Source: Ditylenchus dipsaci (Eukaryota > Nematoda > Chromadorea > Rhabditida > Anguinidae). From it: 64,000 nt of DNA. Positions 45,265 to 55,307 of the stretch are shown piece after piece (positions within the stretch are counted from its first letter, which is position 1; each line of letters opens with the position of its first letter). The position numbers were made by a program, and so were the translations under genes. The stretch covers positions 1 to 64,000 of the forward strand of contig SADC01000172.1 of NCBI GenBank assembly GCA_004194705.1. Direction: 5' to 3'. A model generated the notes under the pieces. The model searched no databases. It had not been told where the DNA came from and was given only the letters and a program-made list of their open reading frames with translations.

Positions 45265-45474
45265 AAGATCATGGTTTTTGCGCGCAGCGGTTGTCCCCCG
45301 CCGATTCAAAAAATTTTCCTAATCATTGGTTTCTAACATAACTATGCCTAAAATTAAATTCTAGGCCTTGATTTGTTAGAAACGGTGTTGAAAAATCCGT
45401 ACAGAAGTTTAATGATTAGGAAAAAAATTTTAAATCGGCGAGGGACAACCGCTGCGCGCAAAAACCATGGTCCT
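45265..45474. mobile_element. TTAA-target palindromic MITE
   Basis: TTAA at 45261-45264 and 45475-45478. Arms GGTTTTTGCGCGCAGCGGTT pair to AACCGCTGCGCGCAAAAACC. Same family as 38795-39009. Confidence 0.85.
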
Positions 45475-45529
45475 TTAAGTGGTTAAGTTACAATTAAGGT
45501 ATCCTTGAGGTAGTTGCCCATGAGGTTAC

Positions 45530-46165
45530 TCACCCATCCTCCCGACACCCCTACCTATTACCCGTGACATTAACAATCACACCCTCGGCATCCCCACCTA
45601 CTCTATTGGCACACCTACCTACTCTCCCAGCACCCCTATCTACTCCCCTGACACCAACAATCACACTCTCGGCATCCCTACCTACTCCCCTGACACCCAT
45701 AGCCACCCTCCCGGCTTTCCTACCTACTCCCCTGACGGCGAGGGTTTATTCAACAGGCGGAAAATCCAAAAAGCGGATAATTCAACAGAGTAATTTTCTA
45801 CAGTCGGATTATTTAAAAACCGGATAATTCAACAGTCGGAGTTTTCGTCAATAATTGTTTTAACCCACTTTTTGACAACGTATCGAGCTGATTTTTTTCA
45901 GGATCAGTTTCTCTCGGCTATTTCTAATAAAAAAAAATCAGCTCGATACATTGTAAAAAAGTAGGTTAAAACAATTATTGACGAAAACTCCAACTGTTGA
46001 ATAATCCACTGTTGAATTATCCTGTTTTTGAATAATCCGGCTGTTGAATTATCCACTGTTAAATTATCCGCTTTTTGAATTTTTCGTCTGTTGAATAAAC
46101 CCCCCGCCCCCTGACACCAACACTCACCCTCCTGGCACTCCTAGCCACTCTATCGGCACACTATA
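45530..46165 (+). repeat. Minisatellite CCTACCTACTCCCCTGACACC, interrupted
   Basis: About 35-40 bp units (CTCGGCATCCCTACCTACTC, CCCTGACACCAACAATCACA) run from 45530 to 45736 and resume at 46104-46160. The foldback 45742-46103 separates them. Confidence 0.7.
45742..46103. mobile_element. Foldback element with arrays of GGATAATTCAACAGTCGG
   Basis: Ends GGGTTTATTCAACAGGCGG and, reversed, GGGTTTATTCAACAGACG. The left has four and the right six copies of an 18-bp word. Arms then pair through AATTGTTTTAACCCACTTTT to a centre near 45910. Inserted in the minisatellite. Confidence 0.85.
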
Positions 46166-46289
46166 CTGTATATAGAAGGGTCGGCAGTCGCCTATCGGCG
46201 CCTACACAGACATGTTCGCAACAGAAGATACATAATTGCTGTTTTTAGCCGTTTTTTATAAACGATAGCTGATATTCTGGAGAACACGA

Positions 46290-47110
46290 TGTTGTTAGCG
46301 ACCAAAATCATTTCTCCTTCTGCGACCCATTTTGACCCCCGAAGTCAAAAAAGCGTGACGCCCCCGTCCCAAATACCATATAGCGATTCTGTGACCCTAC
46401 TTGGATATACCCCCCCCCCCCCAAATCAACTTTTTTTAAAAGTGTTTCCAAACACCTTATATCGACCTAAAATGGCCTCAGAAGTTCAAAAAAGACATTA
46501 TTTTTAAGTTGTGGTCAATAAAAAATCGAGTTTTGGACACTTTTGAATTTTGACTTTTTACCTGTTTTTTGAAAAAACTTTGAAAAAAACTTTTTTCATG
46601 TTTTGGTCACTGGAGCTGGGCAAAAATAGTCTCTAAATGCATTTTTGATCAAAAGTCTTGCTCGGAATTATGTCTAAGGTAAGTGAGTGCGCGCATCTCT
46701 AACCAACCAAGCCCCTGCGCCCACTAAGGGGCGCAGGGGCTTACCTTAGACACAAATCACTCGAAAGTGACTCTGGATGCATAAAAATGTATGCATACCA
46801 TAGTTTATTTATGCGGTAGGCCCAGTCAACAAAACTATGTTCAACATCTTCCTTTTTGTTAGAAGTCGGCACCTTTTAGTCCATTTCCACCCAAATACAG
46901 ACCTAAATCCCTTGAAAAATGGTCAAAATGGGTGATTTTGGGTGGTCCAGAAACTCGACTTTTTATTGACCAGAACTCAAAAATAATGTCTTTTTTGAGC
47001 TTCTGAGGCGATTTTAGGTCGATATAGGGTGTTTGGGAACATTTTAAAAAAAGTTGATTTGGGGGGGGGTATATCCAAGTAGCGCCGATTCTGTTTTCAT
47101 ATACTGAGTT
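46290..47110. repeat. Inverted repeat with poly-C arms around a dispersed repeat
   Basis: Left GATATACCCCCCCCCC, CAAATCAACTTTTTTTAAAA and TTATATCGACCTAAAATGGC at 46380-46480 mirror 46990-47085. The centre contains GTCTAAGGTAAGTGAGTGCG and a GC-rich hairpin AAGCCCCTGCGCCC at 46711-46740. Related to 62260-62400 and 63830-63900. Confidence 0.65.
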
Positions 47111-47781
47111 GGCAATATAAAAGACTTGCGCAGTAAAATATTTCCCTTATTAGTGAAAATTACTGAAAAAATATCAAAAATATGGTAATTTGTACCTCGC
47201 CAATTCAAAAAAAATCCGAATCATTGAACCTCCACACAGATTTTTCAGCCTGGTTTCTAACAAAACAAGGCCCACAATTTAATTTCAGGTAAAGTTTTAT
47301 TAGAAACCAACTTGAAAAATACGTACAAAAGTTCAATAATTAGGAAAAATTTTGGAATTTCCGGGGGACAACCGCTGAGTGCAAAAGCCATGGTCCTTTA
47401 AAAAAATCTGACTTCAGTCTTGGTCATTTTACCGGGATCCCGTACAGGATCCCGTCAGTTAGGTCCATAAATCCCGGTCCTGGTCTCTATCTAATTCGAA
47501 AATCGCGTCCCGAAAAATTGAGAGGTCATGCATGGCATGCATCAAGAAATTCTGAATTTTTAAATAATTTTTCAAAAGAATTGCAAAAACATAACTAATC
47601 GACGTAAAATCAAAAAGTAAGATAAGGTCATAATAATCAGACGGTTTTCTGGTGAGTGGATAAGTGCTTGAAAATAGACTAAAGCGGCGTAGCTGCTAAA
47701 ATTTTAGTAATATGGATACGTTATGTGAGATTTTCGGGCGCGACAATTACGTGTGTATACTTTCAAAGTTTTAGAGACATA

Positions 47782-47921
47782 CAGTTAACTTCCTTCATAG
47801 TGTACAGCCGCCATAGTACACACCCGGTCACCACACAGTCAACTTGCTCCATAGTAACCCCCCACCATACTGCGCACCTGGCGCCGGTCCCTTGGGTGGG
47901 CACTATGGAAGGAGTTGACTG
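47782..47921. mobile_element. pogo-like TA-target MITE
   Basis: TACAGTTAACTTCCTTCATA at the left mirrors TATGGAAGGAGTTGACTGTG at the right, with GGGACCGGCGCC inside, the same layout as 55138-55307 and 61228-61398. Confidence 0.65.
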
Positions 47922-47957
47922 TGATCCTCTTCCAGTGATTACGCGATAAATTTACCT

Positions 47958-48105
47958 TTTTCATTCGGTAGATTTGAAGCTGTCTTCTAATTTGTGAATG
48001 GAAATAGTAGTTTATAGTCAGCAACTTATAGAGTTCACTGACCGAAAAAAACGAAACTATTGTCTCTAAATAGTCTTGACCACAAGAAGCCAGCAGATTC
48101 ACCAT
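47958..48105 (-). CDS. F-box-like first exon
   Basis: The minus strand from ATG 48105 reads MVNLLASCGQDYLETIVSFF, then SVSELYKLLTINYYFHSQIR, ending RMKK at a good donor AAAAAG/GTAAAT. The YLETIVSFFSVSELYKLLTINYYF stretch resembles an F-box helix pattern, as in SCF ubiquitin-ligase adaptors, but the leading Pro is absent and no second exon was found. Confidence 0.35.
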
Positions 48106-49252
48106 CTCCCCTTACTTCTTAGGTTTTGAACAAGAATCAGTCAGCAACTCAGATCTATAATAGAAACAGCTTTTAAATAAATATTTTTTGACACAAGACT
48201 GTTATTTAACGGCATAGGAGCATTTGTCCACTTTTGTCCAAAATTGGACAAAAGTGGACAAACGCTCCTATGTCCAAAGAGTATTTTTCTCTAAGACTAC
48301 CTTTTTCGGTTTCCTTGATTTTTTAAGTTTTCTTTTTTGCAATATGTAGCGCGCTAACTTAGGCGTAGGTTTAGGCCTTAGGATTGGGCTTTAGGTTTAG
48401 GCCTTAGGCTTTAGGCTTAGTATAAACTGAAAAAAGTTGGCTCAGAGAAAAATACTCTTTAGACATAAGACGTTTGCCCACCTTTGTCCAATTTTGTACA
48501 AAAGTGGACAAACGTCTACGCACCTAATTTAACCGTATCTTAGGCCTTGTTCACAATGATGGACTGTAAATTCAACAATCCTCACTCGGAAATAACCACA
48601 ACTTTTTTTAAATTCTTCAAAAATTATTTGTTTGGTGCCATTTTGTAGCTGCCATCTAGGGCGGAGATTCAAATGGGTTATTGGTCGAGCAGCTATGAAT
48701 GAAAAATGTTGAAAAAAGGCTAACAATCCTCACTCCGGCAGAGTGAGGGTTGCTGACTTTTTTTCGTTGTTTCTTTTTTTCGGTCAACTGTGCATAGGCT
48801 TTGAAGGCCTCCTAAGTAATTTTCATACGCTAAAAACGATAAAAAAATTGGTTTTAAACAATTTCCGTACTAAAAAGTTGGGTTTTTAAGAAAATTTTGG
48901 TTACCGAAGCTTGACCCATTGCCTGGTTCCCCCTAGCTTCTTTCCTCAAGTACTTTTACTCCCTTGTCAGGAGAAATTACCACTCCTTTTGTAGCTCATC
49001 TCACTGGCCACAAAATTAGTGGTAATTTGCCTGACAAAGAAGAAGCAAAAGAAGCTATTGAAAAAAGCTATTATCTTTAAAAAGAATCTCTTAGCGAAAA
49101 CATACCATTGGCGAAGTAATCTCATTGGCAGAAAGATGCCATTGGCAAAAAGATCTTATTGGCAAAAGTTTCACTGGCAAAATGGTTTCGCCCAAATTTT
49201 TACGAAATGATCATTTAAAAAAATTGATAATTTTTTTAAATAATTTTATTAC
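48106..49252. other. Non-coding repeats
   Basis: Hairpins of CATTTGTCCACTTTTGTCCA at 48210-48270 and 48460-48515, TTAGGCTTTAGG words at 48358-48425, and the palindrome 48540-48750 (GATGGACTGTAAATTCAACA). At 49095-49190 is a short array of CATTGGCAGAAAGATGCCAT/ATTGGCAAAA words. No gene seen. Confidence 0.45.
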
Positions 49253-49485
49253 TAGGGTTGTCGACTTTCGACTTTTAAGTCGAAAGTCGAAAGGTCGAAA
49301 TTTTTTTAAGGCAAATTTTTTTTACCGGAGTGTAAATCTGATTTTACAATGTATACCCAACTTTTAATTCTGAGTATATGTTGTAAAATCAGATTTTCGC
49401 TGCGATGCCAAAAATCGACCTTAAAAAATTTCGACCTTAAAAAATTTCGACCTTTCGACTTAAAAGTCGAAAGTCGACAACCCTA
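49253..49485. mobile_element. hAT-like word-array MITE with perfect 8-bp TSD
   Basis: Ends TAGGGTTGTCGACTTTCGAC and, reversed, TAGGGTTGTCGACTTTCGAC. Target duplication TTTATTAC at 49245-49252 and 49486-49493. The body near each end is repeated TTTCGAC/GTCGAAA words. No transposase. Confidence 0.92.
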
Positions 49486-49731
49486 TTTATTACCTTTTCT
49501 AATAGTTTTTCACACAGAACTAAAAACTTTTTAAGCTATTCAAATAAATAGTATTAGAAAAATGGTGCCTACGTTGATGCCAATACTAATCAAATAAACT
49601 TTTCTGATAAACCATTGAGGTAATTCATTTAATAAATATTTTCATCAAAAAAAGTTGTGATCATAACAATTTGAATCTCTTAAACAGATGAATAAACAGT
49701 TAACAACCATACAGTTGATCAAATTGCCTGT

Positions 49732-49739
49732 TATATAAG
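49732..49739 (+). promoter_or_regulatory. TATA box of the cellulase gene
   Basis: TATATAAG 43 bp upstream of the ATG at 49783; spacing implies a leader of roughly 15-25 nt, as for the HSP20 gene. Confidence 0.55.
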
Positions 49740-49782
49740 CTGGGTTAAGTTCTCAGAAAAAGTATAATTTTGACTGCCTCAA

Positions 49783-52700
49783 ATGAATTCCCTCCTGTGT
49801 TTGCTTGCCTTAGTGCCCACAGTTTTCTCGGCTGCTCCTCCATATGGCCAACTGTCAGTGTCTGGCAGCAAACTCAAGGGTTCCAACGGCCAGAATGTAC
49901 AACTCCGGGGTATGTCCCTATTCTGGAGTCAGTGGATGGGTCAATACTACACTGCTGGCACTGTTCAAGCCCTCAAATGTTCATGGAACGCTAACTTGGT
50001 GCGTGCAGCTATGGCTGTTGACCAAGGAGGATATTTGACCGATCCTACTGGTCAGATGAATTTAGTCGACACTGTTGTGAAGGCAGCTATAGATCAAGGT
50101 CCTATTTTCAATAAATTAAACCGTTTTTTTACAAAATTCTGGTTGAAATTTATGTTCACTTCTTAAAAAAAAATTTATTGTGTGAAATTTTCCCTCATTA
50201 ATGTCTGGTGTGATTTAGCTAGAAACACTTTTGCTAGGAAAACACAATATTCTGAGATCGGATTCATGTTTAGCATACTCGATTTGCTGATAAAACGTCC
50301 CTCTTATTTGAAAAACTCAGTGTCAAATTCAAAATTCCACTCGAGACAATAAAAATTCAAATATTAAATTTTTTCAGTTTTTCTGATTTAAATTTTTTGT
50401 CTCATATGTAATTTATAATAAGGGCAGTTTCAAAAGCAGACCATGCCAATAAGAATACAGTGTCAAAACATTATGTTTGCCTAGCGGCGAAAAATTTTCA
50501 AACTGGGTACATCAGACTTGGAAAGCGAATGTTTCACGCAACAGGAGACTGCTAGGCTTTCTGTTAAAAGCCGCCTGTTTTTTTGCCTTGATCCATAAGG
50601 TAATTTTTTGTAATTTTTGAAGAGGGACGCGGGATCAGGGCGAAAAATGCAGCTTCGAAGTTAAAATCAACGCTTTCAAATCTATCGCCACAGAATGACA
50701 TTTTGAACAAATTCTAATCTTGCAAAAACTGCCTTTTCCGTCATAAAAATCGAACAGAACAGAATTATAGGCATATACGTGATTATTGACTGGCACGCTC
50801 ATGACAACTACCAGTCCCAAGCAGTCACATTCTTTGGTCAAATGGCTCAGAAATATGCTGGAGTGCCAAATGTCATCTATGAAACCTTCAATGAACCCCT
50901 GGGTGTGTCTTGGAAAGACAATTTAGTGCCTTACCACACTGCAGTTATCAAAGCTATTCGACAGTATGACACTAAGAATGTCATTATTTTGGGCACGCCT
51001 ACATGGAGTCAAGATGTAGATGTGGCATCCCAAAGTCCAATCACTGGCCAATCCAACCTGATGTACACCCTCCACTACTATGCTGGAACTCACAAAGCAG
51101 ATCTGCGCAGTCGAGCCCAAACAGCCATCAACAATGGTCTGCCCATATTTGTGACTGAATATGGAACTGTGAATGCTGATGGAAATGGTGGTGTCGACAA
51201 CTCTTCCAGTACTGAATGGTGGAATTTCTTGAATCAAAACTCCATTTCGCATGCTAATTGGGCTGTGGAAGATAAAAACGAGGGTGCTGCTGTGTTGGTG
51301 GCTGGCACACCAGGCACTTTAGCTGGGTCAGCTCTGACTCCAACCTGACCCCTTCAGGCCAGCTGGTCAAGTCAGTGCTGAAGGCTGCAAATAGTGGAGT
51401 AAGCTGCAGTGGAGGCAGTGCCCCTTCTGCTACTACTATCGGTTGGTTCATTTTATTGGGATGGTCTTAACTTAAGGAAGATTTTGTAGGACTACAGTCG
51501 GCTCTTGGATTAACGACCCTCCAAAAAGTTCGTTCCCGCCTAGGGTCCGACACTTTTTTTAACATTGATTTTTGAAGGTTTTCACCAGTGGTCTTTGGCT
51601 AGTCTAGTCCCAAATATCGCAAAGATTCAGATTTTGCCGGTCTTTTTTGAAAATGACAATAGTTTTGCCGAAAAGACCCGGGCCTCTCGAATTAACGACT
51701 CTGTTTTTCAAAAATAGAGGGTCGGTGATTCGAGAGCAGTGCTGGCAATTTGAATCATTTCAATTTTTCACTGTTTTTTATTTTAAACTATTAAGTAGTC
51801 AGCGATTTTTCAACCGCTACATACAATTTTTCCGCCTATTTTGTAGCTAAGATTCTGCTCTTCAAAATGGGGGTCATTTTTGATCCGCCAAAATATTTTT
51901 CTAGGGTTTTGATCCAGATTTATATCCCAAAAATGATCTATTTTTTACCCTTGTAATTTGAATCATTTTTGATTATTTGCTACTTTTTTTTTTCTACGGT
52001 CGGTATTTTTTCATATTATATATCATTCGATCGCGAATATCGTCAGCTACAAAACATGTTTCAACATATCAGCAGTTTTGTCATTTTAGAAAAAAAATGT
52101 CTTATAATGATTCAAATTAAATTTAATTTGGATCATTATAAGAAAATTTTTTTCTAAAATGACAAAACTGCTGATATGTTGAAACATGTTTTGTAGCTGA
52201 CGATATTTGCGATCGAATGATATATAATGTGCAAAAATACCGACCGTACAAAAAAAAGTAGCAAATAATCAAAAAATGATTCAAATTACAAGGGTAAAAA
52301 ATAGATCATTTTTGAGATATAAATCTGGATCAAAACTAGGGTTGTACAATGGGAATATTCCCGGGAATATTTCCGGGAATATTCCCGGGAACATTGGGAA
52401 TATTCCCGGGTTTCCCGATATTTTCCCCTATATTGGGAATATTCCCGGGAATATTCCCAATGTTCCCGGAATATTCCGGGAATATTCCCGGGTTTTCTAT
52501 ATTTCCGGTAATTTCTACAACTCTAATCAAAACCCTAGAAAAATATTTCGGCGGATCAAAAATGACCCCCCATTTTGAAGGGCAGAATCTTAGCTACAAA
52601 ATAGGCGGAAAAATTGTATGTAGCGGTTGAAAAATCGCTGACTACTTAATAGTTTAAAATAAAAAACAGTGAAAAATTGAAATGATTCAAATTGCCAGCA

Positions 52701-54694
52701 CTGTTCAAGAGGCGCGGGTCTTTTCGGCAAAACTATGGTCATTTTCAAAAACGACCGGCAAAATCTGAATTCTTACGATATTAAGGACTAGACTGACCGA
52801 AGACAACTGGCAAAAGGTTTCAAAAATTAGATTAAAAATGTTCAACTTTTTTGAAAAGTTTTAACATAATCATGTAGCCCTGATCTTCTAGTTTCTGATG
52901 AGGTATTATTTACTGCATCATCTTTTAAAAATGTGATACAAAAAAGTAAAAGTATGAGCCAAATTGCTGCTCTAATTTGGTTTATACTTTTATCTTTTTG
53001 TATCACATTTTTCAAAAATGATGCAGTAAATAATACCTCATCAGAAACTAGAAGATCAGTGCTACATGATGATGTTGAAACTTTTCAAAAAAGTTGAAAA
53101 TTTTTAATCTAATTACGCAAAAAAAATTGCGCCAAAAAATGGATTTTTGCCAAAAAAGGTGTTTTTGCGCCAAAAAAAAGTATTGTCCTTGTGTTAATAG
53201 CTTGAAAATTTTCAGTTATGGGCTAAAAGTATTAGAAAGTGCGAATATTATTCCTTTTGACATTCTTTTCTACTTTTGTTTTCTGACTCTATAGGACGGG
53301 CTGATGAATCTTTTTTGCCAATATTTTTCTATCACAAGCCTTATCTCAAACCTTACAAGTTCTCGCAAAGTTTAGAAGGCAGCGAAAAATAGAAATCATG
53401 GGAGAAAATGTAGCCGTAATTAATTATTTGAGCAATGAAACCCATCAAAAATTTATCCAAATTTGCTATTGAATGTGTTAGTGGTACCCTAACGTGGTTT
53501 TGTGGAATAGAGCATGCAGTTTTTGTTTATAACACTAATGTGTATCCCCGTGGTTACAATTGAATGTCAATGTCGAAGTCGATGTCAAAAGTGGTTACAA
53601 TGGAAAAGCGATCACCACAAGACAGAAGAAAATTTCGACCCTTGTATAGAATAGACAGAATATACAAGAGATGAGCAAAACAAATCCCAGCGAAAATTTG
53701 CGCCACCCTGTATTTAATAGTTAAAAATAGACGGTTATTCGTCTATTGAAAAATACTCTTGGTTCAGAAAAGTTACATAATACCAGGGGTACTATTTGTC
53801 TTTTTTAAAAAGATTCGTCCTTTATTTGGAACCCCAAATCTTTTTTATTTTCGAAATTTTGGTCGAAATCATTTTTTTTGCATCAAAATGGCAAAAAGCA
53901 CTGGATAAAATGACCTTTTTTCTTCAAAAATGGTCAAAATGTCTTTTTTTTGCCAAATGTGGTTTTTTTTAATTTTGAGATGGCAGCCCTGAATAATACC
54001 CAGTCATATAGTTAACCAGACCGCCTCGTAATTATTCACTATCGACGGAAGTACCCAACGACTCCCAAAGGTAGTGAAAAAAATTTGAAAAATATAAGGC
54101 AAAATCATTTCCGATGGGTTGAACTTTCGAATGTTTTTGATTAACGAAGCTCACCAAAAATTTATCTCGAACTAATGTTGATATAGATAAGCTGGCAGAA
54201 TGATTGTGTATTGATACTGTTTCTCGAAGTTAAAAAGTTCAGTATGTATCAGTGAGATAAACAATTCCAGCCTCCGTCACAAGCAAAGCAGGAGCAACCA
54301 CAAAGGCAGCCTCAGCTACTACCCAAGCTTCATCCTCTACCAGCAAAAAGCTGACAGTTGCGCCAGTGATCAACCATAACTGGAGTGATGGATTCCAAGT
54401 GGACTTTGTGTTCACGAACAGTGACACCAAATCTGTGTGCTCTGCTATATTTACTTATGCCCTAAAGGCTGGTGTAAGTATATATGATTTTGGAGTGGTT
54501 GAAATAAGTAGGGTTGTATTTAGCAAAGTCTGGTGAACACGTGGAACATGGAAGCCAGCTCTAGCAACCAATACAAACTGCCTAGTTGGGTGAATATTGG
54601 TATTGGTGCAAGTTACAGAGACACTGGCATCAGCATCAAGGGTACCAACAGCACTTTGCCTTCTGTTAGTGTGGTCTCTTATGGATATTGCTAG
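49783..54694 (+). CDS. eng: GH5 beta-1,4-endoglucanase with C-terminal CBM2
   Basis: Secreted cellulase; in plant-parasitic nematodes these come from pharyngeal glands and soften plant walls. Exons 49783-50098, 50771-51441, 54271-54473 and 54524-54694 (about 453 aa). Signal peptide MNSLLCLLALVPTVFSA. GH5 motifs: LRGMSLFWSQW, IYVIIDWHAHDNY, VIYETFNEPLGVSW (acid/base Glu in NEP), MYTLHYYAGTH, PIFVTEYGTVNADG (nucleophile Glu) and HANWAVEDKNEGAA. A Ser/Thr/Ala linker leads to the CBM2 (NHNWSDGFQVDFVFTNSD, LVNTWNMEA, LPSWVNIGIGASY, GTNSTLPSVSVVSYGYC), which binds crystalline cellulose. One T is missing near 51320 (CACTTTAGC), breaking frame before SWVSSDSNLTPSG. Introns 1 and 2 are long; intron 2 holds nested transposons. 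Confidence 0.92.
51737..52703. mobile_element. hAT-like palindromic MITE, host of a further insertion
   Basis: Ends CAGTGCTGGCAATTTGAATC / reversed CAGTGCTGGCAATTTGAATC. Flanking 8-mers TTCGAGAG and TTCAAGAG (7 of 8). Long arms run through TCAGCGATTTTTCAACCGCT and GATCATTATAAGA to a centre near 52120. Confidence 0.88.
52337..52525. mobile_element. hAT-like word-array MITE with perfect TSD, nested
   Basis: Ends TAGGGTTGTACAATGGG / reversed TAGAGTTGTAGAAATTA. TSD ATCAAAAC (52329-52336, 52526-52533). The body is GGGAATATTCCCGGGAATA words. The undisturbed left arm of the host element (reverse of 51890-51920) preserves the empty site with one ATCAAAAC. Confidence 0.95.
52855..53100. repeat. Palindromic element, second copy of the 29.9-kb family
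   Basis: AACTTTTTTGAAAAGTTTTAAC mirrors GTTGAAACTTTTCAAAAAAG; the arms include GAGGTATTATTTACTGCATC. Still within cellulase intron 2. Confidence 0.75.
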
Positions 54695-54762
54695 ATGGTG
54701 ATGAGAAAGTAGAAAACATTTCATTTGAGTTCAAAAAAGTAGTTCAAGTAAACAGCATTGTA

Positions 54763-54986
54763 CAGGGTGTGTCAGAATTAAGCGCACTTTTTTTCAAACA
54801 AAGTTTTTGTGGCATTGGGTTTTTTCTATAGATTTCATAACTCTATTTTAAAAGTTGACCACTCATTATGTAGCTATGAATTTCAGCTACAAAATGAATG
54901 GTTAACTTCAAAGAAAAATTCATAAAATTTATAGAAAAATCCAAACTTTGTTTGAAAAAAATTGCGCGTAATTCTGACACACCCTG
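54763..54986. mobile_element. Tc1/mariner-like MITE downstream of the cellulase
   Basis: TA-flanked ends CAGGGTGTGTCAGAATTAAG / reversed CAGGGTGTGTCAGAATTACG. The apex is TATGTAGCTATGAATTTCAG. Begins 69 bp after the cellulase stop. Confidence 0.85.
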
Positions 54987-55137
54987 TAATTCAATTCCTT
55001 TCGATGAAGAAATTCATTGTAATAAAAATAAATCTATTTATTTTCAACACCTTGTTGCCAAAAAATACCTTAAAGCAAAAAAAGTAGGTGGTTTGGATAT
55101 AGAATGCATGAAAAAATTCCCACTTTGCAAATATATA

Positions 55138-55307
55138 CAGTCGAACCTCCCAATAACGATCACCCTAGGGACCGGCCTCAGGTGGTCGTTATTGGGAGGT
55201 GATCGTTAATGGAGTGGTCGTTATTCGAGATTTCAGTAAATATAGACCAACCAAAAGTGTTTTCGGTGATCGTTAATGGGAGTGATCGTTATTGGGAGGT
55301 TCGACTG
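55138..55307. mobile_element. pogo/Tigger-like TA-target MITE
   Basis: CAGTCGAACCTCCCAATAAC mirrors GTTATTGGGAGGTTCGACTG with TA outside both ends; the middle is GGGACCGGCC and more ATAACGATCA words. Confidence 0.85.

Larger units (their letters stand above)
51495..52832. mobile_element. pogo-like palindromic MITE in cellulase intron 2, carrying nested insertions
   Basis: Left end TACAGTCGGCTCTTGGATTA. Arms pair: CAGATTTTGCCGGTC, AAAATGACAATAGTTTTGCC and AAGACCCGGGCCTCTCGAA on the left with the reverse at 52704-52830. The hAT-like element 51737-52703 splits it near the centre. Confidence 0.75.

Noticed and set aside
52276..52630. Gly/Ile/Pro-rich repeat protein (GNIPGNIPG)
   Set aside because: Translation of the GGGAATATTCCCGG word array of a MITE, open in several frames and on both strands.
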